A DNA stretch of 64,000 nucleotides from Bacillus paralicheniformis. Lineage in GTDB: Bacteria; Bacillota; Bacilli; Bacillales; Bacillaceae. The stretch lies in assembly GCF_001042485.2 (NCBI RefSeq), contig NZ_LBMN02000004.1:310001-374000 (forward strand), in the 5' to 3' direction. Under the pieces are notes generated by a model. The model did not search any database, was not told the DNA's origin, and saw only the letters and a list, made by a program, of their open reading frames with translations. The translations under genes and the position numbers were made by a program. This document shows, piece by piece, positions 19,466 to 28,861 of the stretch (its first letter is position 1; each line of letters begins with the position of its first letter).

Positions 19466-20629
19466 TTAAAATCTCTCGTTCATAAACCGTTCCAGAAAAT
19501 GCCCGATCACCAGGGAGGACATGCCGAGCGATGAGGCAGTGCGGCCAAGTGAGGAGATTTTCAAATGATAATTAGACAAGGCTTCTGCAGCACTTCTTGA
19601 GGCAATCGTTTTTTTAATCGCATCGACGATGATCGGATAGGATTCCACAATGGTATTCCGCAAGATAATCGTATCGGGATTCAACGTCTTCAAGATGTTG
19701 AGAAGTCCGATGCCGATATGAAAACCGAATCTTTCAAACGTCTCCATCATCCCCGGATCACTGCGGTCTGCAAGTTCTTTAACGGTTTCGTAAAGCGAGG
19801 CTTCGGAATTCGCTCCATAGTGAGAGAAGACGGCTTTTTCCGAAGCGTAAAGCTCCCAGCAGCCTCTATTCCCGCACCGGCACAATGGGCCGTCAAAGTG
19901 AATGGACATGTGCCCGGCTTCTCCGGAAAAACCTTGCACACCTCTAAACAGTTTTCCATTCATTAAAATCCCTAAACCAATCCCGGTATTAATGCTGACA
20001 AACACGGCATGCTCCAGCTGTCCGGCTTCTCCGTATTTCTTCTCGCCAACGGCGCCGGCGTTTGCTTCGTTTTCAATTAAAATGGGAACGCCGAACCTTT
20101 CTTCCAGTTTTTCCTTTAACGGAATCAAATGGATTGGCTTATTTGGCGTAAACACCACCTGCCGTTCGTTGTCTACCAAGCCGGGTACGCAAACGCCGAT
20201 TCCGGTCAATCCGTATGGGGAAGGCGGTATTTTGTCAACGGCTAGCCCTGTCAATTCGATTAATGCCTCTTCTGTCGCCTGAATGTCTTCTTCATCCAGC
20301 GTCCGTTCGAATTGTTCAATCAAATGCCCTTCAAGATCGGTTAACACAACAATCAGATAATTGGTTCCGATATCTATACCGACCGCATAGCCGGCTTTTC
20401 GATTGAATTTCAGCATCACGGGCCTCCTGCCGCCGCTTGACTCGCCGGGGCCGGTTTCATAAATGATGTCCTTTTGAAGCAAGGAAGATACTTGGGAGGA
20501 AACGGTCGCTTTATTTAATCCCGTTATTTCCGAAAGTTTTGCTCTTGAAATGGGTGCGTTCTCAATAATCTGCTCAAGAATCAGAGCTTTGTTCATTTTT
20601 TTTACAAGGGCTTGATCCGCTGTATTCAA
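19466..20629 (-). CDS. xylR: xylose operon repressor (ROK family)
   Basis: About 387 residues. The winged helix-turn-helix (ISRAKLSEITGLNKATVSSQVSSLL) is followed by a ROK domain with the sugar site ENEANAGAVGEKKYGEA, GEAGHMSIHFDGPLC and the zinc motif CRCGNRGCWE. It represses xylAB in the absence of xylose, and its operator lies in front of xylA. The TTG at 20629 was chosen over the TTG at 20635 because GGAG spacing fits and the residues align with B. subtilis XylR (ADQ-VKK). It is divergent from xylA. Confidence 0.92.
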   Translation of the reverse strand: MNTADQALVKKMNKALILEQIIENAPISRAKLSEITGLNKATVSSQVSSLLQKDIIYETGPGESSGGRRPVMLKFNRKAGYAVGIDIGTNYLIVVLTDLEGHLIEQFERTLDEEDIQATEEALIELTGLAVDKIPPSPYGLTGIGVCVPGLVDNERQVVFTPNKPIHLIPLKEKLEERFGVPILIENEANAGAVGEKKYGEAGQLEHAVFVSINTGIGLGILMNGKLFRGVQGFSGEAGHMSIHFDGPLCRCGNRGCWELYASEKAVFSHYGANSEASLYETVKELADRSDPGMMETFERFGFHIGIGLLNILKTLNPDTIILRNTIVESYPIIVDAIKKTIASRSAAEALSNYHLKISSLGRTASSLGMSSLVIGHFLERFMNERF

Positions 20630-20712
20630 TGTCAATCACTCCATTGTTTTGAAGCTGTGAATTTATTATAGTATAACAAATTTAGAAAACTCAATTTTTT
20701 CCTTCGTTTCCA

Positions 20713-20741
20713 TTGAAAGCGGTTGATTCATCTTGTAAAAT
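20713..20741 (+). promoter_or_regulatory. xylA promoter with a possible cre site
   Basis: -35 TTGAAA (20713-20718) and -10 TAAAAT (20736-20741) are 17 bases apart. TGAAAGCGGTTGAT at 20714-20727 matches the first ten positions of the CcpA cre consensus but not the last four, so catabolite repression at this site is only possible. Confidence 0.65.
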
Positions 20742-20754
20742 AAATACAAGGGAG

Positions 20755-20779
20755 TTAGTTTAATGGTTAAACAAACTTA
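20755..20779 (+). promoter_or_regulatory. XylR operator (xylO)
   Basis: TTAGTTT and AAACTTA are held 11 bases apart, the same 25-base layout as the B. subtilis xyl operator. It begins 14 bases after the -10 box, so bound XylR would block transcription. An ATG inside this operator is not the xylA start. Confidence 0.8.
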
Positions 20780-20825
20780 TTTTTTAACGTTTGCTTTGCA
20801 AGGAAAAGTGAAGGGGGAGATCGGA

Positions 20826-22172
20826 ATGTTTTTTAGAAATGTCGGAGTGATTGAGTATGAAGGAGCCGATTCGGAAAATCCTTACGCATTTAAATATTAC
20901 AACCCTGATGAATACGTCGGCGGCAAAACGATGAAGGAACATCTTCGCTTCGCTGTTGCGTATTGGCATACCTTTGATGCGGACGGGAAAGACCCTTTCG
21001 GTGACGGGACGATGTTCCGGCCGTGGAACCGGATGACACATCCTTTGGATAAAGCAAAAGCCCGGGCGGAAGCGGCTTTTGAATTCTTTGAAAAGCTCGG
21101 CGTGCCCTATTTCTGCTTTCATGACGTTGATATCGTTGATGAAGGAGCAACGTTGCGTGAGACATTTACGTATTTGGATCAAATGTCGTCTTTTCTTAAA
21201 GAAATGATGGAGACTAGCCGTGTTCAGCTGCTTTGGAATACAGCCAATATGTTTACCCATCCGAGGTATGTCCACGGGGCCGCAACTTCCTGCAATGCGG
21301 ATGTCTATGCCTATGCGGCCGCAAAAGTGAAAAAAGGACTGGATATCGCCAAGGAGCTTGGAGCGGAAAACTATGTGTTCTGGGGCGGAAGAGAAGGTTA
21401 TGAAACATTGCTGAATACAAATATGAAGCTTGAACTCGAAAACTTGGCTTCATTTTATAGAATGGCGGTTGAGTATGCGCGCGAAATCGGTTTTGACGGC
21501 CAATTTTTGATCGAGCCGAAGCCGAAGGAGCCGACGAAGCACCAATACGATTTTGATGCGGCCACAACGATCGCTTTTTTAGAAACTTACGGTTTAAAAG
21601 ACCATTTTAAACTCAATCTTGAGGCGAACCATGCGACCTTGGCCGGGCATACATTTGAGCATGAACTACGGGTGGCTGCCTTGCACGACGTGCTGGGTTC
21701 CATTGACGCCAATCAGGGCGATTTGCTCCTGGGCTGGGATACTGATGAGTTCCCGACCGATCTGTATTCTGCAGTACTTGCGATGTATGAAATTTTGAAA
21801 GCAGGCGGGTTTAAAACCGGTGGTATTAACTTCGATGCTAAAGTAAGGCGCCCGTCTTTTGCGGATGAAGACTTATTTCACGCTCATATCGCAGGAATGG
21901 ATACGTATGCAGTCGGCTTGAAAGTCGCCTCCCGTCTGCTTGAAGACAAAGCCCTCGACCAGATCATTGAAGAGCGTTATGAAAGCTATACGAAAGGGAT
22001 CGGGCTTGAGATCAAAGAAGGCCGCACCGATCTGAATAAGCTTGCCGCATACGCTCTTGAACACGACCAAATTGAAAATCAGTCAGGCCGCCAGGAACGA
22101 CTGAAAGCGACCGTTAACCGTTACTTATTGAACGCTTTGCGCGAAGCGCCGGCAGAAAAGGAGACACGCTAG
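20826..22172 (+). CDS. xylA: xylose isomerase
   Basis: 448 residues. It converts D-xylose to D-xylulose with two divalent metals. His99 and Asp102 of the CFHDVDI motif form the catalytic pair; [27 protein letters not shown] and [13 protein letters not shown] carry metal ligands. Start ATG 20826 has a strong AAGGGGGAG site; an in-frame ATG at 20763 lies in the operator. It is the first gene of xylAB and is under XylR control. Confidence 0.96.
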   Translation: MFFRNVGVIEYEGADSENPYAFKYYNPDEYVGGKTMKEHLRFAVAYWHTFDADGKDPFGDGTMFRPWNRMTHPLDKAKARAEAAFEFFEKLGVPYFCFHDVDIVDEGATLRETFTYLDQMSSFLKEMMETSRVQLLWNTANMFTHPRYVHGAATSCNADVYAYAAAKVKKGLDIAKELGAENYVFWGGREGYETLLNTNMKLELENLASFYRMAVEYAREIGFDGQFLIEPKPKEPTKHQYDFDAATTIAFLETYGLKDHFKLNLEANHATLAGHTFEHELRVAALHDVLGSIDANQGDLLLGWDTDEFPTDLYSAVLAMYEILKAGGFKTGGINFDAKVRRPSFADEDLFHAHIAGMDTYAVGLKVASRLLEDKALDQIIEERYESYTKGIGLEIKEGRTDLNKLAAYALEHDQIENQSGRQERLKATVNRYLLNALREAPAEKETR

Positions 22173-23671
22173 TGGAATACGTGATCGGGGTCGACCTCGG
22201 CACCAGCGCGGTTAAAATCATCCTTGTCAATCAGCGGGGAGAGCTGTGCGGCGAGGTCTCCAAACCATTTTCCATCATTCAGCCCCATTCCGGTTATTCT
22301 GAACAGGATCCCGCAGAATGGGCGGTAAAAACGAAGGAAGCCATTAAGGAATTAGTTATGCATTTCCCGGGAAAAGCATCTCAGATTAAAGGGATCAGCT
22401 TTTCCGGACAGATGCATGGATTGGTACTTTTAAACGGCAAAGGAGAGGTTTTGCGAAACGCGATCCTGTGGAACGATACACGGACAACCGAACAATGCCG
22501 TCTGATTAACGAGAAAGTCGGAAAGGAGCGCCTGCTCGAGATCGCGAAAAACCCGGCGCTCGAAGGCTTTACCCTTCCGAAGCTTTTATGGGTGAAAGAA
22601 CATGAAAAAAAGTTGTTTGAAAAGGCGGCCGTTTTTTTGCTGCCGAAAGACTACGTCAGGTACACGATGACGGGGCGTCTGCACAGCGAATATTCAGATG
22701 CGGCCGGAACGCTCCTGCTCGATGTGAAACATCAGACATGGAGCGGGGAAATCTGCAGCAAGCTCGGCATCCCGGAGTCCTTATGTCCGGATCTGATTGA
22801 GCCGTGCGCCTGTGTCGGCGGCGTCAGTCCGGAATTCGCGGCCGAAACCGGTCTGGCTCCTGAAGTCAAGGTGTTTGCCGGCGGCGCTGATAATGCATGC
22901 GGCGCGGTCGGCGCCGGTATTTTAAGAGAAGGAACGGCCCTTTGCAGCATAGGCACCTCAGGGGTTGTTCTCACATATGAATCAAACCGAGATCAAGCGT
23001 TTGATGGCAATATTCATTTTCTGAACCACGCCGCCCCCAATGCGTTTTATTCAATGGGAGTGACGCTTTCCGCAGGACGCAGCTTCAGCTGGTTTAAAGA
23101 TGTATTTGCCGGGCAAACGTCATTTGACGAATTAATTAGCGATATTGACCATTCCCGTCCCGGTGCCCGGGGGCTGCTGTTTACCCCTTACTTGTCAGGG
23201 GAGAGAACCCCTCATGCCGACGCAGATATTCGCGCCAGCTTCATCGGGATGGACAGCGCACATACACGGGCGGACTTCGTCAGAGCCGTCATTGAAGGCA
23301 TCACATTCTCCCTACACGAGAGCATTGAACAATTCCGTGCCGCGGGAAAGGATATCAGCCGCGTGATTTCAATCGGCGGAGGCGCCAAAAGCGATCAATG
23401 GCTGCAAATCCAGGCGGATATCTTCAACGCCGACATCATCAGACTCACAAGCGAACAGGGGCCGGCATATGGAGCAGCCATGATCGCGGCCGTCGGGTGC
23501 GGCTGGTTTCCGTCGCTTGAAGCTTGTGCAGACCGATTCGTTCTCATCAAAGAAACCTTTTCACCCCGCCGTGAATACAGCAGACAATACAAAGCTCTGT
23601 TTCAAATTTACAGAGATGTCTACCGGCACACGAAAGCGCTGAACGAGCGGCTGGCGAGCTTTCGGGAATAA
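22172..23671 (+). CDS. xylB: xylulokinase
   Basis: 499 residues, FGGY kinase family. It phosphorylates xylulose. The N-terminal phosphate motif is GVDLGTSAVKIILVNQRGE, the catalytic Asp is in SEYSDAAGTLLLD near residue 232, and the C-terminal signature has ISIGGGAKSDQWLQIQADIF. The GTG start overlaps the last base of the xylA stop codon, with AAAGGAGA upstream. Terminator directly after. Confidence 0.95.
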   Translation: MEYVIGVDLGTSAVKIILVNQRGELCGEVSKPFSIIQPHSGYSEQDPAEWAVKTKEAIKELVMHFPGKASQIKGISFSGQMHGLVLLNGKGEVLRNAILWNDTRTTEQCRLINEKVGKERLLEIAKNPALEGFTLPKLLWVKEHEKKLFEKAAVFLLPKDYVRYTMTGRLHSEYSDAAGTLLLDVKHQTWSGEICSKLGIPESLCPDLIEPCACVGGVSPEFAAETGLAPEVKVFAGGADNACGAVGAGILREGTALCSIGTSGVVLTYESNRDQAFDGNIHFLNHAAPNAFYSMGVTLSAGRSFSWFKDVFAGQTSFDELISDIDHSRPGARGLLFTPYLSGERTPHADADIRASFIGMDSAHTRADFVRAVIEGITFSLHESIEQFRAAGKDISRVISIGGGAKSDQWLQIQADIFNADIIRLTSEQGPAYGAAMIAAVGCGWFPSLEACADRFVLIKETFSPRREYSRQYKALFQIYRDVYRHTKALNERLASFRE

Positions 23672-23673
23672 AA

Positions 23674-23707
23674 AAACTTATGAGCCGGCCGGCTCATAAG
23701 TTTTTTT
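23674..23707 (+). terminator. terminator of xylAB
   Basis: A perfect palindrome with AAACTTATGAGCC pairing to GGCTCATAAGTTT and seven T behind. It can also serve the convergent symporter gene. Confidence 0.9.
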
Positions 23708-23723
23708 CGGGTGTGCATCCAGT

Positions 23724-25262
23724 TTAAGATTGATCCATGTGAATGCCTGTATGCGCTTTGACCTGAATTTCTGCAAATGCTTCTTGATCAGGGGTTTTTG
23801 AAGACAGAATCGTCCCGAGATAAGCGCCTAGAAAGCCGAGCGGAATGGAGATGATACCCGGGTTGGAAAGCGGGATCAGCGGTTCCCCAACAAAGATAGC
23901 GTTTCCGGCCGGGTCCCAGACACTCGGGCTGATGGAGACGAGAATCAGCGCGCTTAAAAGACCGGTCAGACTGCCGGCCAAAGCGCCGGCCGCATTAAAT
24001 CTTTTCCAGAAGACGGTGAAGATAATGAGCGGCAGATTGGCGCTTGCCGCCACGGCAAATGCAAGCGAGACAAGAAACGCGACATTCAGCGATTGGGCGA
24101 AGACAGCAAGCAGAATCGAAAGGACGGATACGCCGATGGAAGCCCATCTTGCAGCGATCATTTGCTCTTTTTCCGTAGCCGCGCCTTTTCTGATAATCTG
24201 GCTGTATATATCATGCGCAAAAGCGGATGCCGCCGACAGCACAAGGCCTGTGACCACCGCCAAAATCGTTGCGAACGCGATGGCTGAGACGAAGGCGAAC
24301 AGAAAATCTCCGCCGAGCGCCTGAGCAAGCAGCGGTGCAGCCATGTTCCCCGCTTTATCGGCAGCTAAAATGTTTTCAAAACCGACAAACGCGGCAGCAC
24401 CAAAACCGAGAAAGACCGTCATAATATAAAATATACCGATAATCCATGTAGCCGAGATTACCGATTTCCTTGCCGTTTTGGCATCTTTTACTGTATAAAA
24501 CCGGATGAGAATGTGAGGCAGGCCGGCTGTCCCGAGGACGAGTGCCAAATTGAGTGAAAGTGTTTCAAGAGGAACTTTATACTTATTGCCGGGGTTCAAA
24601 AAATCAGCCCCAAGCGGAGTAGCTGTTTTCATTTGTTCAAACATGTTCGTCAGGCTGAAGCCGAATTTTGAAAAAACGATGATTGAGATAATGAGCGTCC
24701 CTGCCATCAAGAGAACGGCCTTGATGATCTGGACCCAGCTGGTTGCGATCATTCCTCCGAATACGACGTATATGGTCATCAAAACCCCGACAATGCACAC
24801 GGCCAGCGTATAATCGATGCCGAGCAGAAGCTTGATCAGCGCACCGGCGCCGACTAACTGTGCAATCATATAAAAGGTGGAGATCGTGATCGTGTTTAAT
24901 GCGGCGACACCGCGAATTTTCTTTTGTTTAAAACGAGAGGCAATCATGTCCGCCATTGTAAATTTGCCGAGGTTTCGGAGCGGCTCTGCCACAATGTAAA
25001 GCACGACTAAATAAGCGACGAGGAAGCCGATGCTGTAGAAAAAACCGTCAAACCCGTTCAAAGCGATCATCCCGGCAATGCCGAGGAAAGAAGCCGCTGA
25101 CATGTAATCTCCCGCAATAGCCAGTCCGTTTTGAATGCCGGTAAGCCCTCCTCCCGCCGTGTAAAACTCATTGGCCGTTTTTGTCTGTTTGGCCGCGAAA
25201 TACGTAATGACAAGCGTGAGAGCAACAATGGCAAGAAACAGAATAAAGGCTGTGGCACTCAT
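23724..25262 (-). CDS. ywcA: cation/solute symporter (SSS family, acetate permease-like) YwcA
   Basis: 512 residues with about 13 membrane helices. NEFYTAGGGLTGIQNGLAIAGDYMSAASFLG near residues 32-62 and the following FGGMIATSWVQIIKAVLL mark the ActP/MctC group of sodium symporters for acetate or other monocarboxylates. It is the length of B. subtilis YwcA (513). Its ATG overlaps the stop codon of the DUF485 gene upstream (ATGA), a usual ActP-YjcH arrangement, but the partner is broken here. Confidence 0.88.
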   Translation of the reverse strand: MSATAFILFLAIVALTLVITYFAAKQTKTANEFYTAGGGLTGIQNGLAIAGDYMSAASFLGIAGMIALNGFDGFFYSIGFLVAYLVVLYIVAEPLRNLGKFTMADMIASRFKQKKIRGVAALNTITISTFYMIAQLVGAGALIKLLLGIDYTLAVCIVGVLMTIYVVFGGMIATSWVQIIKAVLLMAGTLIISIIVFSKFGFSLTNMFEQMKTATPLGADFLNPGNKYKVPLETLSLNLALVLGTAGLPHILIRFYTVKDAKTARKSVISATWIIGIFYIMTVFLGFGAAAFVGFENILAADKAGNMAAPLLAQALGGDFLFAFVSAIAFATILAVVTGLVLSAASAFAHDIYSQIIRKGAATEKEQMIAARWASIGVSVLSILLAVFAQSLNVAFLVSLAFAVAASANLPLIIFTVFWKRFNAAGALAGSLTGLLSALILVSISPSVWDPAGNAIFVGEPLIPLSNPGIISIPLGFLGAYLGTILSSKTPDQEAFAEIQVKAHTGIHMDQS

Positions 25263-25573
25263 GAATCAACGCCTCCAATCTTCTTTTTGAAATCGCTTGC
25301 AATTTGATCGAATTGACCGGCTTTTTTTGTATACATAATGCACAGCGTCCATGTCATAACAAACTGAGCTATCGCAAAAACCCATGCCCATGTGATGGCT
25401 CAGACTGCCGGCTGATTCAAAAATGTGAAGTATGATGTCATAACCGGCAGCAGGAAATAAAAGAGCAGAAAGAAAATCGTCATCGGTACAATAAAAGCCC
25501 GTTTCCGTGATAACAACCGCTGGAACTCCGGAGATGCCGCAGCTTTGCTGTAATCTATTTTGCCTTCTCTCAT
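25259..25573 (-). pseudogene. ywcB: DUF485 membrane protein (YwcB-like) with an internal TGA
   Basis: The frame begins at ATG 25573 after GGAGGGG and reads MREGKIDYSKAAAS...LNQPAV, then a TGA at 25402-25400, then continues in the same frame as AITWAWVFAIAQFVMTW...KKKIGGVDS to a stop overlapping the ywcA start. Two membrane helices are expected; the stop lies just before the second. I recall that B. subtilis YwcB has Gly at this place (NQPAIGAISWAW), so one base change GGA to TGA explains it. DUF485 proteins are usual partners of ActP-type symporters. The gene is probably inactive, unless the base is a sequencing error. Confidence 0.8.
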
Positions 25574-25754
25574 TTGTTCTTTGCCCCTCCTTGTGTTTGT
25601 CTGAAAAGATACAACAAAGGTATGTAACACGCTCCGGATTTATTCTTCAATTTTCACACAGCGTTTTATTTATATAAGATGAAAGACCTGATCATCTCGA
25701 ATAAATGTTTTTTCCATAAAAGAAACCGTTTGTTCACCTTTTTCTTCTCATTTG

Positions 25755-26318
25755 TCATGCCTTCCGCCTCGTTTCCGCCTCTGTCAGCTTCCTTCTCAGT
25801 TCATTTGCAGACGCAATCGCTTCCCGGTCTGTTATCACGCCGCCGGGCTTGTTTCCTTTGCCGAGCAAATAGCCGTCGAATGTCATGTTCATAAAATCAA
25901 ATATGTAGTGAAACTGTTGAATGAGCGGCAGCCCTTTCAAGCGGGGATCATCGTCTCCGACAGCTGCCACGTAGACCGTTTTTTTCGCCATTTGCTGTTT
26001 AAATGCAGATCTTCCATGCTCTATCAATGTCTGTGACCAGCGGTCAATAAAATTTTTCATCAGACCCGACATGCCGTACCAATAGATCGGAGTGGCGAAA
26101 ACTAGGATATCCTTCTCCAGCACCCGGCTGATCAGGTCTCTGTAGTCATCATCAGGGTAAAAAGGGGCTGTATTGCTGTGCCTGTAGTCCGATACGGGCT
26201 GAATGTGATAGTTTCGCAGAAATATCTTATCGGCATCAAGTCCGTCTACTAATCGATTCATCAGTTCTTCCGTATTTCCATTTTCACGGGAGCTTCCGCA
26301 GATTGCTGCTATCCCCAT
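25755..26318 (-). CDS. flavodoxin-like NAD(P)H-dependent FMN reductase
   Basis: 187 residues. The N-terminal FMN phosphate loop is ICGSSRENGNTEELMN, followed by FATPIYWYGMSGLMKNFIDRW, the usual flavin-ring motif of this family. It likely reduces FMN, quinones or other acceptors in the cytoplasm. An RBS (AAAGGAGGA) precedes the ATG. It is a single gene with no clear operon partner. The exact B. subtilis counterpart is not certain. Confidence 0.8.
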   Translation of the reverse strand: MGIAAICGSSRENGNTEELMNRLVDGLDADKIFLRNYHIQPVSDYRHSNTAPFYPDDDYRDLISRVLEKDILVFATPIYWYGMSGLMKNFIDRWSQTLIEHGRSAFKQQMAKKTVYVAAVGDDDPRLKGLPLIQQFHYIFDFMNMTFDGYLLGKGNKPGGVITDREAIASANELRRKLTEAETRRKA

Positions 26319-26775
26319 ATTGTTTCATCCTCCTTTGGAATCGGTCATGAATTCAGTTTAAGATAACAACAATCATCAGTAAAATTGATATTTTAGATAT
26401 TTACCATCGGAAAAATCGATTATATAAGCGAACTTAACAGAAAAGAGAGAATGGAAAGGAAGCATGAGGATATTATCAGAAGGATCAAGACGAAAAGCTC
26501 CGCCCCCCTTCGGGAGAAAGGCAATCGAAACCGATGCAGAAGAAAGTGAATGGGACTGCTGGCGTCAGCGTTGGTTAGCAATGGCTCTAAAACGCCTTAT
26601 TCAATCCGGTCTGGTACCCCTTAAGAGAGTGAAGCTGGAAAAATGAAACGACCTATGTACAGGGCAAAGGTAAGGCTGCTCCTTAAAACGCGCGTTTCTA
26701 TGGAGCAGACAGAATCTATACACAGGCAGCAGGCCTGCTGCTCAAATACGTCATTATCAATTAAAACACTCGTTA
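26319..26775 (+). other. unassigned transcribed-looking region
   Basis: This stretch and the terminator behind it do not match a gene I know. Two short open frames (26464-26646 and 26643-26843) overlap by four bases but have odd amino acid make-up rich in Arg, Trp and Pro and only weak RBSs. GC content is normal. A structured RNA or leader read on the plus strand is possible; I tried the common Bacillus riboswitch signatures and found none. Confidence 0.3.
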
Positions 26776-26834
26776 AAACAGCCGGTTGGATCATCTTGAT
26801 AGATCAAGATTCAACAGAACCGCCTGTTTTTTTG
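26776..26834. terminator. long hairpin terminator
   Basis: ACAGCCGGTT pairs with AACCGCCTGT (with mismatches) around an inner stem containing ATCTTGAT-ATCAAGAT, followed by seven T. It could end a plus-strand RNA from about 26.4 kb and, read the other way, the slrA-like gene. Confidence 0.65.
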
Positions 26835-26856
26835 GATAACTGATGCTTCTAAACGC

Positions 26857-27006
26857 TTACTGCTTTATCGGTTTTTCAGCATCGCTTTGGACGGGCTGAC
26901 TGTGAAGAAATTCTTTCACATCTTCAATTTGCAGCCCAAGTTTTTTCGCCTCCTTCATCAAAATCACCCAATCTTTGTCCAACTTGTGTTTCGTTTGAGT
27001 ATTCAT
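26857..27006 (-). CDS. slrA: SlrA-like antirepressor (SinI family)
   Basis: 49 codons. The product carries one SinI/SinR-type dimerisation helix pair, LDKDWVILMKEAKKLGLQ and IEDVKEFLHSQ, close to B. subtilis SlrA (LDKGWHMLIQEARSIGLG). SlrA and SinI bind SinR and free biofilm genes from repression. The RBS TTGGAGGAAG lies before the ATG. In B. subtilis slrA is beside the TetR-type repressor gene ywcC, near ywcA; that regulator gene is not seen here, but a palindrome sits upstream. Function inferred from sequence and location. Confidence 0.8.
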   Translation of the reverse strand: MNTQTKHKLDKDWVILMKEAKKLGLQIEDVKEFLHSQPVQSDAEKPIKQ

Positions 27007-27035
27007 AGCTTCCTCCAATATGATAAGACGTTGTT

Positions 27036-27070
27036 CACCTCAAAGAAAAAAACGGTTTTTCCTTGAGATG
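27036..27070. promoter_or_regulatory. long palindrome upstream of slrA
   Basis: Two 15-base arms around a five-base centre AACGG match at 13 of 15 positions (left arm ends GAAAAA, right arm begins TTTTTC). It ends 30 bases before the slrA start codon on the minus strand. It could be an operator, or a terminator for the plus strand. Confidence 0.45.
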
Positions 27071-27806
27071 CAATAAAAGTTATAAAACAACAGCCATGTG
27101 AAAACAATGACAAATTTCATAAAAAATTCACAAAGTCATCTTTGATAAACCTACCTATTCCCTAAATAACTGACTAAAAAAACCAAAAAATCTTAGATTC
27201 TTACTTATAATAATAAACAATCAATTACTGACTGGATAGTATTCAATTAAAAATGATCATTTTTCCCTATTAAGAATTTCTCAATTGCAGCCGAATATCC
27301 TTTGAATATTCTAAAAATAAGAAAGAGATTTTTGGCAGATTATTACGAAAAAGTATTGGAAAATCAATGGTTTCAAGGAATGATTTAGAATAAAGACATG
27401 GTGGGTAGGGAGGGTCCTTTCGGCTTAGTTGCTGTATGGGTTAAAGAAGGGTAATGCGAAAATACTATTATCGACCAGTATTAAGTGGAAAAAAAGAACA
27501 TTGGTTTCAAATGCAGAGAAAAAAGTATAGCTTTTGCCTCAAAATCGCTTTAATTCACCAGGATGAAACCATTGTAATGGATAAAAACCCGAACTATTCC
27601 TTGTAAGGCATTTAATGGAACAGAAACCTTTCCACTTGTTTTGCCCCTAGTTTTTATTTGAAGAAATGATGAAAATACGAGCTGGAAAATGCTGAAGGTG
27701 GTAAAATGAAAAAGCGAATATATCATCTTAGGATTAAAAAAGAGATTCACAGGCGTTTTATAGATTTAAAATGGAAGAATAACGCCGCTGAAAGGAGAGA
27801 AATGAA
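27071..27806. other. AT-rich intergenic region before galE
   Basis: About 730 bases, much richer in A and T than the flanks and full of stops. I see no gene in 27071-27400. From 27410 to 27750 short coding-like pieces occur on both strands (for example a minus-strand open frame at 27550-27750) but none has an RBS or recognisable family, so this may be decayed DNA. The galE promoter must lie in the last 100 bases. Confidence 0.4.
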
Positions 27807-28796
27807 TTGGCAATATTAGTATGCGGAGGGGCGGGCTATATTGGAAGCCATGCTGTAGCGGAACTGTTAAGCCGCAATGAAGAAGTCGTGATTATTGATA
27901 ACCTGCAAACTGGACATCAAGAGGCGGCTTTAAAGGGAGCTTCTTTCTATAATGGAGATCTGCGCGATGAAGCATTCCTAAGAAAAGTGTTTCAGGAAAA
28001 CGAGATTGAGGCTGTCATGCATTTCGCGGCCGATTCTTTGGTTGGAGAAAGCGTAACAGATCCTCTCAAATATTATGACAACAATGTTTACGGAGCCGTT
28101 TGCCTGTTAAAGGTCATGAAAGAGTTCGATGTAAAGCAAATTGTCTTCTCATCAACGGCTGCAACATACGGAGAACCGGATCGTGTGCCGATTATGGAAA
28201 CAGATCCGACAGATCCGACAAACCCGTACGGGGAAACGAAGCTCGCGATTGAAAAAATGCTGAAGTGGTCTGAAAAAGCATATGGAATCCGTCATGTCGT
28301 CCTTCGCTACTTTAATGTTGCCGGTGCGCATGTAGACGGATTGGTCGGCGAAGATCATCAGCCTGAGACGCACCTGATCCCGATCATTCTTCAAGTCGCG
28401 CTTGGCAAACGCGACAAGATTATGATTTTCGGCGACGACTATCCGACTGCAGATGGTACGTGCATCAGAGACTACATCCATGTAATGGATCTGGTCGACG
28501 CGCATATTCTCGCTGTCGAAAGGCTTCGAAAGGGCGGAGAAAGCACTGTATACAATCTCGGAAACGGCACGGGCTTTTCGGTCAAAGAAGTCGTTGAAAC
28601 AGCCCGGAAAGTGACAGGCTGCCCGATACCGGCGGAGGTTGCAGAGCGGCGTGCTGGAGACCCGGCACAGCTGATCGCCTCTTCTGAAAAAGCAGTGAAA
28701 GAACTGGGATGGCAGCCGAAATACGCCGAGCTGGAAACGATCATTGACAGCGCGTGGAAGTGGTTTAAAGCACATCCGAACGGCTATCAAAGCTAG
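27807..28796 (+). CDS. galE: UDP-glucose 4-epimerase
   Basis: 329 residues of the short-chain dehydrogenase fold. The NAD site is [15 protein letters not shown], and the catalytic Ser/Tyr/Lys are in SSTAATYG and [12 protein letters not shown]. It interconverts UDP-glucose and UDP-galactose for wall and exopolysaccharide precursors and galactose use. TTG start with AAAGGAGAGA nine bases upstream. Single gene with its own terminator. Confidence 0.95.
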   Translation: MAILVCGGAGYIGSHAVAELLSRNEEVVIIDNLQTGHQEAALKGASFYNGDLRDEAFLRKVFQENEIEAVMHFAADSLVGESVTDPLKYYDNNVYGAVCLLKVMKEFDVKQIVFSSTAATYGEPDRVPIMETDPTDPTNPYGETKLAIEKMLKWSEKAYGIRHVVLRYFNVAGAHVDGLVGEDHQPETHLIPIILQVALGKRDKIMIFGDDYPTADGTCIRDYIHVMDLVDAHILAVERLRKGGESTVYNLGNGTGFSVKEVVETARKVTGCPIPAEVAERRAGDPAQLIASSEKAVKELGWQPKYAELETIIDSAWKWFKAHPNGYQS

Positions 28797-28824
28797 AATG
28801 CGGTGACGCCTATTAAATAGGATG

Positions 28825-28861
28825 AAAAAGAGCTTTCAGTTACAGAAGGAAGCTCTTTTTT
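28825..28861 (+). terminator. terminator of galE
   Basis: AAAAAGAGCT pairs with AGCTCTTTTT, with an A-rich left side and T run on the right. Confidence 0.8.

Noticed and set aside
20763-20825. ATG at 20763 as the start of xylA
   Set aside because: It is inside the XylR operator and lacks an RBS; the ATG at 20826 has a strong RBS and matches family length.
25400-25402. In-frame TGA in the DUF485 gene as a selenocysteine codon
   Set aside because: No selenocysteine hairpin was seen, the site corresponds to Gly in the B. subtilis homolog as I recall it, and Bacillus is not known to use selenocysteine. A nonsense mutation is simpler.
26464-26646. 60-codon plus-strand frame as a protein gene
   Set aside because: Unusual residue composition and a weak RBS; better left as part of an unassigned transcribed-looking region.
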